From: Pyrenula massariospora
Lineage: Eukaryota; Ascomycota; Eurotiomycetes; Pyrenulales; Pyrenulaceae
NCBI GenBank assembly: GCA_021030905.1
Contig: JAGFMI010000012.1
Location: 1,207,633-1,271,632 of the forward strand
DNA length: 64,000 bases
Reading direction: 5' to 3'
Each line of letters opens with the position of its first letter. Positions within the stretch are counted from its first letter, which is position 1. The notes beneath the pieces are model-generated. The model had not been told where the DNA came from. It worked only from the letters and a program-made list of their open reading frames with translations, and searched no databases. A program made the translations under genes and the position numbers. Below are positions 44,059 through 56,193 of the stretch, in pieces.

Positions 44059-46850
44059 TCACCCCCTCACTTTATAAACCCCCCCATTCCCCACCTCCAA
44101 CACCCCCTCCCCCACCAACCCCTGCAGAAACTCCTTCAACTCCTCATTGCTAAACGGAAACCCCCCCTGAACCGTCACCCCCAGCATCATTGCAATCATC
44201 GGCAACTGCATCCCGCCCTGGTTCGTCAGCATCGCCGTGACAAACTCCCGGTAACTATTCATCTGCGCGATCTTCGCTCGTGATGCGGCCTGCGCGGCGG
44301 CCTGTTCTGCCGCCGCAGCTGCCGCAGCTACCGTGGTGGTGGAGGACGTGGTGTGCTGGTGCGGTTGCGGGGCGGACGACGACGGGGAGAGGGTGGTGGT
44401 GGGCAGGTGGTCGAGGACGGCGTAGCGGTCCGGGGCCGGGGAGTGGAGGATCTGCTTGCTGACCCAGAAGACGCATGCGAGGCGCACGTAGACTGGGTCC
44501 ATCTCGAGCGCCTCGGCGATCTGGTCGATGGACTTGGTGAGCGAGGGGTCGGGCTGGAACTGGAGGATGACGGAGGCCTGCCAGGCGGGCACGAACTCGT
44601 CGAAGACGCGGTCCTCGAACTCGAGCTCGATCTCGACGTAGCCGGCGGAGTCGTACCAGGTCAGTTTGCGGGACTGCTTGATCGATTCGAAGCCGGTGGA
44701 GTATAGGGTTTGGAGGGCGGCGATTTGGGAGGGTACTTTGTAGGTGATGTTTTGGAGCTGGGGCCAGAAGAGACGGGACAGAATCTTGGCGTGGAATTCA
44801 GGTTGAGCATCGTCCATATTTTGATCGTGTCGGATGACGCTGTTGACGCGGCGGGAGTCGACGACGTCGCGGAGCATGACCTCGCAGGCCTGAAGGGCGG
44901 TGTCGCCGAACCGGAGCTTGAGGTGCTCGATAATGCTGATTTCATGGTCGTAATCGTGGTGAGATTTGTAAAGGAGGCGATCTGCGAGCTGAGCTTGGAG
45001 TTCTTTGATGAAAGTCTCTTTCGTTTCGAACAGGGAGGTTAAGGTGCCAATTACGTCGGAGGCTTTGGATTTTTTGTAGTCTGGGGCAGCGTCGATGGGG
45101 TCAGGGACCCAGTCCATATTATTCCAGTCGAGGTCACCTTCATCGTCCGCGCGAGTATCGATGTTGTTCTCTTTAAGTTCAGCTGCAAGCTCGGTTAGAA
45201 CTTCGGGGTTGGACTCGTACTTTTCAGCGGTAGTATCGCTCATGATTCCGCTGACAATGACTTTGACTGTGTCATCCCGCTCTCGCAGATATTTGCGTAT
45301 GGGGCGAGCTACCCGATCAAGTAGGACGCCTTTTGGATCAAGGGCCCTGAATGCCTTGATGATGGATATATAAATCTGGAGGATCTCAATCGTCGATGCA
45401 CCTGGTTGCAGCAACCTGGAAGAGAGAACGTTTACAAAGCGGCTCGTAAGGTAGGTCCTTGTTGCCGGCGTGGTAATGAAATGTTTTAGATCGTCAATAG
45501 CTTTTTGACTTTGGTCCCAGTCGATGATGATGTCAAAAAGTTCGCCCACACGAAGCACGCCAAGTCTAGAAACAGCCATGTCTTGCCATTTCCTCACATC
45601 GTTAAGGCCAACAATAGATCTTTGTTCCTTTTGTAGAGAGTCTTCTGACACGTGTAGTATATCAAGGATCTGCACCACGAACCTCGAAAACACGTTTTCA
45701 ACCCAACATCGTATGTGACCGACAGCGTCAAGGGAGCCGTCATACACGCCACGATAAGCCCATTCCACAAATTGAGTCATAAGATTGTGTAGGACGCTGG
45801 CAAAGGTCTTCTGAGCCCGACTACCTCCCAGGCCAGTGACCTGAAGTCTTTTAAGAAGCTTTAACAATGAAGATCGAGCAGCTACCATGTTGGCCGTCTC
45901 CTCTGCTTCTTCAGCAAGCATAGATTCTACAGTCATGTTTGAGCAATTGCGATAATTGATCTGAAAGGGGACTCTTGCGTCTTCAGATTTCATATGGACG
46001 TCTTTCTCAAGCTGGCTTTGGTTCTGCATCTGCTGCTGGCAAACGTCGTTACTTTCGTCCTCCTCGATACCTAGAATGGTTCGTCCATACTTAGACAAGA
46101 CATTGGTTAAGAGGTCGTCTATACTGTCAACTGGCAGAGCGTGAAGCACGATTGCGTTGAGCTCCCGCACAAATCTCTCCCAAGCGAACATTTGGTCTGA
46201 TCGAGGCAATTCTAGCATAATGCATTTCTTGAATGGTAGCGAATAGAATTGGCGGGTCGCTTCTAACAGCTGGCTGACGGTATCTAAGGCAGAATAGGCA
46301 TCTTGCACAGATTGGAGGATCTATTTACGTTAGAGAGAAAGTTTGAATCTCGAGGACGATAGCCTACATCAACAATCCTCGCCGTTGTGTACATGAGAAA
46401 ATGTCGCCGAATCTGATTCGTATACAACTCTTGCAGGTCATATTCAGACTTACCCGCCCTGTTCGCCCTTCCCAGCGACGCGGAGGACGTTACGTAGCGG
46501 ATCGCTTCGACTGCATCCTGACCCTGGCTGGTCCACTTCTCCTCGAAAGCACTCACAGCGGCCTTCAACTGCTCTATGCCAATAGATTGTTCAGGTAGGA
46601 TCAGTATTGAAGTTGCAAGATGCCAAGAACGGTCCCAAATAACCTGCTCGGGGTAGGATTCAGATGAAAAGCTCTCAGCTCCGGTGGTAGGAGTTTTAGG
46701 AGTCTGAAAGCCGCCAAAAGACTGTGCCGCAGCAGTAGAACCGATCTGAGGTGTAACCGCAGGGGTTGGGGTGAGGTCCTTTAGCTTGGCGAAAGGAAAC
46801 ACTGAGTCGAAGATCCGACGCCTGTCTGACAGTGTGGCAGAAACGGCCAT
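44059..46850 (-). CDS. apc2: Anaphase-promoting complex subunit 2, cullin-like (914 aa)
   Basis: Catalytic-core scaffold of the APC/C ubiquitin ligase. It binds the RING subunit Apc11 and drives cyclin B and securin destruction in the nucleus. Exons are 46368-46850 and 44059-46320, phase 0. The 47-nt intron has branch TCTAACG. The N-terminal two-thirds are cullin-type helical repeats. The cullin-homology region around residues 500-790 includes D-R-L-L-Y-K and I-E-H-L-K-L-R-F-G-D-T-A-L-Q, then L-S-R-L-F-W-P-Q-L-Q and L-E-F-E-D-R-V-F. The last 80 residues form the winged-helix APC2 domain (M-L-G-V-T-V-Q-G-G-F-P-F). An Ala/Thr-rich linker precedes it. The size is slightly above yeast and human Apc2. 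Long ORFs on the opposite strand at the GC-rich 3' end are shadows. Confidence 0.9.
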
Positions 46851-47416
46851 CTTTTAGGAAGCATCCTTGGACAAGATTTCTCAAGATCAGTGTTTTGTGG
46901 TCGCGTCATAGAAATTCACCTACAGGGCGAAAGGAGAAGTCGAGACGAACAGCAGTTGCTGGCGCGCGGCGGAAACGCGTTCAGCTAGCCAATTACCGTC
47001 AGCTTTCAGATAAGAAGGTATCCCTCCGCTCCACCCCGGCCTGTCCATTTTGGTTTTACGCAAACTCATGCTATTGTAAATAAGCCCACCTGCCGACTTT
47101 CAGAGGCACATCTGCTCATCTTCTATAAATACAATTCAAAGGCTTATTTGAAAGTGGCCAACATGCGGTAGAAGCTTATATTGAAAAGCAAGATCTAGAA
47201 CTTCTAGGAAGGGCTTGGGCAATGAATTTCCATTCACAAACGATCTACATGTGGTATCAAATTTCTAGTCCCCATCAAATTGCGAAAATGTCGAGATATC
47301 ATCCCATGAGCCCCTAGAAACCAATCCGCATAAATGTAGGGTATTTATTCCAACCTCGTGTCAGTAACACATCTACAACTTAACCCTGCCTCTGAGGCCG
47401 TTAATTTTTTTTTCTC
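46851..47416. other. Intergenic region, apc2 promoter and pkr1 3' flank
   Basis: AT-rich, 566 bp, with a T9 tract near 47405. No ORF of note or RNA gene. Confidence 0.5.
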
Positions 47417-47923
47417 TTATCCGCTTTCGTCGACTTTCTCCCACTCGCTATCAGTGCTGATGTATCCCGACTCCCCCATACTCTTTCTCCTCTTCACCAC
47501 CTCCTCTGCAGCTTCAGGGCGCAATGTATTTCCCGTCGCTTTCTGGGCGCCCACCTCGCCCTTCGCTCTGCTCGGAGGCACCTTGGAAACAGGCGGCGGC
47601 CTTGGCTTCGCCGGCGCTTCAGTCTCCGTATCGCTGTCTCCATCCTCCTCTGGACTTCTACTCTTCTCTCGCCCAACCCTCTCGTTCTCTTCTGTCTCAA
47701 TTTCTTTCGCTGCAGCAAGTTCTCTTGCAAACCAGTTTATGCTCCACCACAACCCAGCAGAGAGAAGGGAGAGAACGGCGAAATGGACGCTATAAGTTGC
47801 GACAAAGAGGATCAAGAGGAGGGCCTGGAGAGCAGCAAAGGTTGCATTTGTCGCAGCAAGGAGGGTTGGGGTAGGACCGGGGGTGAAGACTGAGGTCCAG
47901 AGGTCGGAGAGAAAGGATGCCAT
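47417..47923 (-). CDS. pkr1: V-ATPase assembly factor Pkr1 family protein (168 aa)
   Basis: A small endoplasmic-reticulum membrane protein that helps assemble the V0 sector of the vacuolar ATPase. The chosen start at 47923 gives M-A-S-F-L-S-D-L-W-T-S-V-F-T-P-G, the family's N-terminal block. Two hydrophobic helices follow at about residues 22-45 and 48-68 (L-L-L-I-L-F-V-A-T-Y, then V-L-S-L-L-S-A-G-L-W-W). The C-terminal hundred residues are acidic and basic low complexity, ending D-S-E-W-E-K-V-D-E-S-G. An upstream in-frame Met at 48091 would add about 56 residues that do not belong to the family. Single exon. It is on the same strand as apc2 but separated by the full apc2 promoter. Confidence 0.85.
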   Translation of the reverse strand: MASFLSDLWTSVFTPGPTPTLLAATNATFAALQALLLILFVATYSVHFAVLSLLSAGLWWSINWFARELAAAKEIETEENERVGREKSRSPEEDGDSDTETEAPAKPRPPPVSKVPPSRAKGEVGAQKATGNTLRPEAAEEVVKRRKSMGESGYISTDSEWEKVDESG

Positions 47924-50900
47924 GGTAGGCCAATTTAGTGCACGATGAAGTTTTGAGGATCTGGGAGCAACGGACAGACTTGTCGTGGGTAGGACTTCCA
48001 AGTTGCAAGGGAGAAGGATTGCAGGTAAAAGAGGTGCAAGCGCCAGAGATATCACGAGATTTTGTGAGGAGGTCGCTCGACAGGCAAGCACATATCAAGA
48101 GACCACGTATTGAGAATGATCAGTACACGTTGTGACTTTGTTGATGTGTTGTGATTTCGCGAAGGCAGACGCATCGGGTACCACGCAGCTGGACGCAGCC
48201 ACACCTCGTCATAAGTGGGGCTGGGTCATGCAGTGCGCCGCGTTGATGGGCAGCTAAGCTCTTTGGAGTAGCATGAAACACCACATTCAAGACGACTTTG
48301 AAGATTTAGAGAGAACAACTATTCCAGGCACCTTTGAGTATCAACGCCAAAAGAATATCTACCACATTGACTAGAGATCACGTCTCCAAAGGGAACGGTT
48401 TAAATCGATTCGTGCCAAATGACCACGCGAATGTTAATCGGCCGACGACTGGTAATTCCGTTATTTTTTGCTTGTGCACGCCCCACTAGAACCTACGATT
48501 CCTGGTGCACTTTTCCCGCGATACATTATTTCCAATACAAGATCATCAAAATCGTTTTACAAGTCCACAGCGACGTATCTGAGGAATCTTGAATCTGATT
48601 TCCCCGACACTTCTTTTCCCATCGCATTTCTCGAGTCTTTGAAGTAAAACGGCGATCTTTGGTGGAAGGTCTGGTGAATCTCAATTCCTACGTAGATTAT
48701 TGAAGCTCTAAACTCGGTACTGGAGAGCGGCTTTTCTCCCTTCGCCATTATATAGAAGCCTGATTAATACAAGCTGGAGTCCGGGACTGGCATTGGTGTG
48801 TTCCAACAGCTCATCATTTGACATGTCGAGACCATATCAAATCCCCGGCCGTGGACGTAGTTCAGTAGAAGACAGAAACACCAACTTTCTGGGGATGAAG
48901 TGAGATGACCGCAAGCGAGTCCAATCGGTATTCATAGCTAGATTATTCTGAACATAGGTGTGGAATCATCCTTTATGGCGTGAACTTGTCACTTCTTTCT
49001 CAAGAATATCATACCCCCAATCCTATCTCATTTGTCGTGCGTCTAACGCCTCGAGGCTTTTAGCATCATCGTCCACACGTTGTCTTCCTTCGGTGTAGCC
49101 ATTTTGAGTCTATGCACTTGAGATTGAGTGTGAAAAAGTTGAAGTGTAAAGTCTAAAATGCTAATTAGCGGATAAGTGGTTTCGCTCCCACCTCCGTATT
49201 ACTCTCAGCATCACAACATACATTGCAGCACTTTCGTCGATTGGCCGTATCTAAGATAGTCATAATAATGCTAGTGGGGATTCTAAGTCGAAGCTGGCCA
49301 TCTCATCAATTCAAAGGCTGGAAGAAAAATCACAATTAATGCCTTTCCGCCATGATCTGATTCAGCGGCGTCTCGCGGAACATATCAAAAAGCCAGGTCT
49401 GGGCCTGGCAGTTTTCTCCAATATGTGACTGCGTTGTTTCCAAAGGTTAAGAGTAGCTCGCTGGAAATGATTCTATTCGATGCGAGGAGCCAAGTAGCCC
49501 ATTGGTTGTGGGATTGAAATGGTCGGGCAATTTCATCACCACCAGTGCGAGATACCGCTACGTATCCTTATCAAGCCAGTCGTCCGATGAAATTTGTTTA
49601 CTTACCGCTTATCGAGGCTTGGAACTCCGCCACTGGCTTAGAAGGTCAGCTTTGGGACATAAACCTCTTTTGCGGCAATCAGCGCCATCGCCTCTGTCGA
49701 GGCGCATCTCTCAAACCGCCCTCAAGGCTGAAACTGGAGCTTGACGGGCTAGATTTCATAGATAACATTTTTCAGAGACCCAATTGAACTGACCTATACG
49801 CCACCGCACGTTGGCCCCAAGTTCCACAGCAGAAATAGCAGCTCCTTGCTTCGGATGTCGAGCCTAAATCCATTGTCGAGATTTGGGGGGAGGATTGTGG
49901 GGCGACTGCGAGATCTGGAAACTGGAGACGCACATGGTGGACGTATGCGGCGCTTGAGCTTGGGGTGACTGCGCCCAGGTTGCCAGAAAATACGGTAAAC
50001 GACAGAGTGGGGCGCATCTTGAGTTTGTTGTGTTAGCGCACGGCGTCTTCTCTCAAGAAGCCAGTCCAATCTGGAATGTGTATCGCGAGTTCTCATTGAT
50101 GGCTAGTGGTAGTGCAGCCGGACTCCGGGGCGCCGGATAGCGACGGCAAGCATCAGCCCTGCCAAGCGTGTGCTGGGATTTGAAATCTTCGCGGTATCGG
50201 TAATACCAAGCTCGCAAGATCGGCTCCAGAGGGGAAATATGGTCGTTAACCATGTTCTGCTTTCAGTGACCTTGTTGCAGCCGAGTCTCCGCCCCATGAA
50301 TCGTTAGGCCTGTCATATGGCAATCATTTTTGGAAGCTGCTATCTTTGTGCTACCATGCCACGTGAGAGAGCTTTGCAGGCGATCAATGACTTCGGCCGC
50401 CGCCGGCTTTGTCATAGTGGTTGCCACCGCGATTGGAGACGGAAATGATCGCAGTGTTGCTTTGTCAGGAGGTCCCAAGAGCTTGGCTATCCGGACTTCA
50501 ACGGCGTAGGTGGCACGGTGCCAGAGAGGCACGAGGCGCCAGGGAAGGGCAGGCTAATGACTCAGGTGGTGGTGCGGCTTGTTCCCAAGAGTGCGGTGTA
50601 GGGCTATCCTTCCGATGTGGGGTGTCTATCACTACCACCCCTCCATGCGGCGTGGCTGCAGTTATCTCCTGGCAATGATCGGCCAAGAGAAACCGGGGTG
50701 TGTACGAGGTACGGATAGGGGAGAACAACTCATTCAACTCGAGCGCACTTCAAGCACCATACATGGTGAGTGCGCCCTTCGCCGGCTGCACAGCAAGATC
50801 AGATTGCTAAAGGAAAACCCATGGTCTCAATGCAAAAAAGCGTTTGAAACCCACGATGCTAGCCTTTAATCGGGCAACCTGTACGAGCAGTGGCCCCTGC

Positions 50901-53900
50901 ACCACTCCGTGGCCGACGCCCCTGGCAGCATGACTTCCAGAACCCACATGGGTCGTTCAGTCTCACCAGGTAACATGTCAAGTCTCTAGCGGTAGATCAT
51001 TCACCTTCAGGCCGAGCAATAGATCCCGGAAACAGCATGTGGTGCTCCCCTGGACATGCCTATCCCAAGATCGAAATAGACCAGACAGCGCGATGATGAT
51101 TCGACATCACTCGGTGGACTTTAACAGATATGAAAGCTCTGACTTGTTATCGGCTGACTCTGCGTCTCGCTTTCAACCCGCCTCTCAGCCGCACTCACGG
51201 AGGCACAATTGTCTGCCAGCGCGGAGAATACACCAACGGCACACGCAGGCATCGCGGCCACCGTTATCTCACTATCAAATGTCGATGCCTCTTTGTGCAT
51301 ACAACCTGTACCAACAGTTACGCGCTTGGGCTTACTGTGTCCGCGGTCGCACATTGCTCCGCGCTGACCAGAGTAATGATGATTTTCAATGCCCAACATG
51401 GACGCTTCTATTATTATTATTATTGTTTGAATTTCCAAAGGCCAACACCCTCTTTGGTTTGGGAAAAGTCATTTAGAGGAATGTCGCTTAGCTGGTGGTA
51501 GCGGCAAGGTAAGGTACCTGTTAAATCTTCCGTAGAGGCCGCTTAGCCGGTGGCTTTCGCGCTTGCTTTTCTGTCTTGGCCAGACATCTACAGGCAGTGT
51601 AGGTCTGTCGTAGGCGGCAATGTGCCTCGGGTTGCGGGTACCTCTTCCTACCTGGACAATGGCCCCCAAGAGATCTGCCTCTGCGGCCCAGCAATTAATT
51701 TTCACCCGTCATGGCGTTTATGGGCTTTCCCTGGATCTTTCCGCGTCTTCGATTTTGTTCCATAGTCGGTACAGGGTTTCCGACTTTTTGGTGAACTAGT
51801 CTCTTCTCATTTTGGGGAATGGAGACTGCCCTGACCAGGGTGCATGGATTGGCAATTCTCGCAATCGCAAAATAGGAGAACAATAGTCAACAGGCCACGG
51901 TGACTGCTTTGACAGTCTGTAAACGAACTTTCAATCTCCTGATTTAAGGTTCTGTGCTGGGAGAGCGGCGATTGTGATTTGCTTTTGCCTGCCGCATCAC
52001 GCGAGAAAGAGGGGGCGCTCACCTCGGCTCGAGACCTCACCCAATCTATTGTTTGGTGTGCCGCAGCGGTGAGCGCTCGAGTTTGACAATGTTGTCATCT
52101 GGCGACGCGCCGGATGCTGGCAGAGACCGCTCTTTTGACACGCATCAGCCGCACTCTCGCTGAGCAAGTGTCGGTCAACGGCGGCACGTCCACGACTTCC
52201 ATCCTCTTTAGGCGCGGCAAAGACGCTGCAGTGCTCATCACCGGCACCACCGTCTGCAGCAACTCGAAATGTTCTCGCCGGAGCGGTATGTATCGCCATG
52301 TGACGGATATCACATTAATAATACAGCCGTGGACAATTGCGCGGACACGTTCCGTGACCAAAATTTGGAGCGGGTGTCCGGGAGCGCGTATCATCTCCCG
52401 AGACGACCAAGATCGGCAAGGCTGTAAAGGTGTTGACTCTTGAGCCTCAAGATCATCTCCCACGGCCATGGTACGCACCAAAACCTTAGTACTCCATCAT
52501 GGCTGTTCTGTGCGATAGCCTCTGACACGCGTACCGGGCACGCTAATGCAGCTGAACGAACGACGCTTGACCGTTTTTCGAAAATGCCAGCCTGCTTCAT
52601 CTGCAGTGATTCTGCGACACCTCACTTTACTTGACTTTACGCATTATCTGGGTTGCCGGTGATCAACGCATCGGAATCGGAGTTAGTAAAGCGAGAGATC
52701 CGGTTGATTCCGTCCAGCTAAGTCGATAGCAGCGAACCTTACCTTCGTGGGTCTCAGTGCCTGGTCAGGTAACTATGTATCCGAAGCTGACGCCATATCT
52801 CTCCGAGCAATGCAGCCTCTCTTGGGCAATCTCGCTCGGGTCTGGGAACAAGATGGGCCATAGTACCAGAAAATTCAGAGGTCGGCCACGAAACAAGCCT
52901 TCAATTATGGTTAATCCTACAATGCCAGATCGTGGAAATCCTTCCGGTCCAAAACGCTGGGTGGGCATCAGTAATCACTGTTGGCCCGACTCACGCCCTT
53001 TTCTCGAATTTCGGGCAAAAGCTGCTCTTCACAGCAAAAGTACAATCATGACGATGATGCAGAGCCCTGTCTAGATCTCTTCGCAGCTGTAAACACCGTG
53101 AAGCAGCAGGTCTGCGGATCATAGCCCACTGATCTTCTGCCTCCTCGGTCAAGTGGGGGCTAGCTTGCTCTTGACTTTTCGTATCACTGGGTCTACCGAC
53201 GGCTGGGCCACTGAGCGCTCGTGTGGGTACCAACAGGGGCCATGCTTGGCTCGTGCAGTCGGCCATTGTCCCAGGCTGTTCTAATTCTGAACCGGCCCTA
53301 TCCGGGGCTTAGAATTTTGGTAGTGGGTGGTTACAATGTCAAAGCTGCGAACCCGAATCTCTGTGCAGATTAGACGCAACGGTGGCTTTTAGTCTCCATG
53401 GGCCGGCCGCCGAGAGCTTTGAAATCGATTTCAAGGTTTGCTAGATTTCGGATGCAATTATAGTCCCCAGTTTTATGATGACGGTTATCGATTTCGGGGC
53501 CCTCGGAGTCCTGTGCGAAGAGCGAGAAGCTCGGTGCAAGGCCCTCGCGTCGAGGCCCATCTCATTGGGCAGACTCAGGTTGATAGGGCTGAGAATGTCG
53601 ACTGGGATCTTGCCGTTAGCTGCGCTTCATGGCACTCTTTGGCTGGCTCGCCCTATGGACCTAATGCAGTGCCCCTGGACCTCTCAGGGTGTGATCGGTA
53701 TCGTCTCGTAAAGTTGGGGGCCTCGAAGATGCCCCCTCTAAACGTGTCAGAAGCTTTTTGTCCGCACGCTCGACCGACCGGGGTCTTCCACTGCAATCAA
53801 ACAAAGCGATCGACTAGCATTGCTGCCTGATTCGACCACGAAAAGTGACATTATGACGGTTTCAGCTCCAGGGCCAACGGTCGAAGATGACCCTTTCCAG

Positions 53901-54541
53901 TTGTCGTGACTCGTGGCGGTCTCTAAGCTTACCCGCGACCCGACTCTCCAGTTGAACGACACGACCAATGAAGACTTGGACCGTCCCTCTGGGATGGCAG
54001 GACCCGGATCTAAACCGTCTACACCTCCCCCAGCTTCATCTGTGCCAGCTTGCCCCTGTGCCTCGAGCTTTCAGCCTAGCGCCGTTCAGGTAGTGCATGG
54101 CCTTAGGGACATACGTTAGAACGAGAGAGCCTGATGAGAGCAGTGCTATGCCTCGACTGACAGATAGTAACTTACCTATCCTTGCTCCACCTCCACCGCT
54201 TGGTATTTGATGCCGGTGGCGCTCCCCATGCCTTACCGGGCTGTCCAATGACTTCTCCTTAACGTCTATCTCATCTCTTAAATACTTCATGACCCAACTG
54301 CCCCGTGGTTGTCATTCACTTGGGGCCATCCATTTGCTCGGTCTCTGATCTGCTCCGGCTAGAAGGCTCTGACCTTCCCCCAGCTCCTCCTTTTTAATCC
54401 TTACTGCCTGATAAGTACGTTGGTAACGTTGGCCGTTGGATACTTCAGCCTTCCGCCTACCTGGTTCGTTACCAGTTCCCTTATTTATCCTTCCCTATCT
54501 CAGATCCCACGTGTTGGGGCGATTCTTGCTTGTGTCATATT
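47924..54541. other. Gene-poor 6.6-kb region upstream of a C2H2 factor gene
   Basis: No gene model could be supported on either strand. Many ORFs of 60-145 codons overlap in competing frames (for example around 49.5-50.9, 51.0-52.6 and 52.7-54.1 kb) without motifs. Part of it, from about 49.4 kb, has fairly high GC and could be long 5' leader or regulatory DNA of the transcription-factor gene. A short ATT microsatellite lies near 51409-51425. CACGTG boxes occur near 50360 and at 54508-54513. Confidence 0.5.
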
Positions 54542-56193
54542 ATGTACTATCGTGGTCAAGGCATACGGAAGAGCTCACAGTTACCAAGACCTAGGCCAGA
54601 TCGCATACTGAGATCGAACGTCGCTGCTACCGTTGAGAAAGAGCTCGAAAATTCAGCTACGACCATTTTCAGTAACGTCCCTGGCTCCGCTCCCGTACCG
54701 GAATCAGAGGGTACAGTGAACCGACCGGAATCCGGCACATCTACTTTTCAAGTCGAATCTGAAAATCTCGGCCAAAACACCGAGACTGGATCATTCGTCG
54801 TTCCTGAACTTCCTGCTCAGCGTCGCATCTTTTCTACGCCAGATCTTAGGATCTGGCCGTCTCAATTTGTTGAAGCCTCCAGCGAGACCGGTCAAGGCTC
54901 CCTTGGAGACTCTTCCGAGCATCTATCTCCGCCACAGTCTGGATACAGACCTTTGCCATCAGCAATGAGGTATAGTAATGGCATGACTTGAACCTCTTCA
55001 TTTCCTAATCAAAGTCGCAGTACCTTTGGACAAGTCCTGCACCAGGCTCCTCTATCACATTTTGGACAGGAGCAGGATTACTACGCAGCGCTCTACGCGA
55101 ACACGTCAGGTAAGTCTTGATGTAGACCCCGGCAAATCCGGAACATGTCTAAGTCTTCCGAAAAGTAGACTACAGCGGTGGGATATACGCGTTCCAGTCT
55201 CCAGAGAGCATATCCGTGCAAGCGCATCGAAATCAATCTTCACCTGTTTCTCATCAGCAAAGCCACGCGAGCAGCCGCGCGCCTTCGCCTAAATCTATTC
55301 ATCGACCCTCGAGCCCGGAAAGGCGCTCCTCGAAGCGCTCTTCGAGAACTCAATCTTTGAACCAAGCCGAGGACAGGCTAAGCTACTCTTCCCAGATTCA
55401 GCAGCCAGGTGGTGTACCATTAACTCCGGCAGAAACAGCAAAGTCGCAGCCGGAAGCGGGAGAATTCCTCACTCCAGGGTACTTTATGGACGAGAACGAA
55501 ATGACTACGGGATCTTCGAACGCTTCGACCATCTCCTCTGATGCCGGAAGCTACTATTCAACGTCTCTACCCAATCAAATGGCTCCTCAGCAAGCTCACT
55601 ATCTTGTGCCTCCGTCGTACGAGTATGGCAATACTTCACCGGGGATGATGGCCCAGCCTTCGACTACATCTCCCAGCTTCTATCCCAACAGCGGCGCCGT
55701 TGGAGTCAACCGCCACCACTCTGTAGCATCGGTAGATCCGTCACATTTACCAATGCCGGTCTCTTCTGCGGGATTGGCACCAGCAGATTCCATGTACGCC
55801 GCTTCGCCATTCCAAACCACGACAGCCTCTGCCTCTCCCAATCTCCACGCGCCATCATCAGCCGCCTATCCATACAATTCGAACCCGATTCGTCTTCTTT
55901 CCCCATCACCACGCCCTCCACCGCAATGCTTCGAGCACGGGTGTGGAGGACGTCAATTCAGCACGTTCAGCAATCTCCTTCGGCATCAACGGGAGAAGAG
56001 CGGTAAGGCGAGCAAGTCCGTGTGTCCGAACTGTGGGGGTGTTTTCACGCGGACAACGGCACGGAATGGGCATCTCAGGGGAGGCAAGTGTCGCGGCAGG
56101 GCTGGGAGTGGCGGCAATGACGACGGAAGGAATCCAAGCGTGGACAGAGGAGACGATCTGGCCGGGAGGAGGAGTGGCGAGGTGGGGAGGTAA
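54542..56193 (+). CDS. C2H2-type zinc finger transcription factor (about 516 aa; N-terminus uncertain)
   Basis: Exons are 54542-54969, 55015-55109 and 55166-56193, phases 2 and 1, with donors GTATAG and GTAAGT. Most of the protein is Ser/Pro/Gln-rich and disordered, as in fungal regulators. Near the C-terminus, at about residues 429-448, C-F-E-H-G-C is followed by a His (R-H-Q-R). A second finger at about 461-483 reads C-P-N-C, H and a final Cys, a C2HC variant. A Gly/Arg tail follows. The frame is open upstream of the ATG back to 54398 without another Met. An acceptor CTCACAG at about 54581 suggests an additional 5' exon, so the true start may be far upstream. It is isolated between long gene-poor stretches. 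The target genes are unknown. Confidence 0.72.

Noticed and set aside
44280-45042. Several plus-strand ORFs over the 3' part of apc2
   Set aside because: Antisense shadows of a GC-rich coding end; the winged-helix and cullin motifs read on the minus strand.
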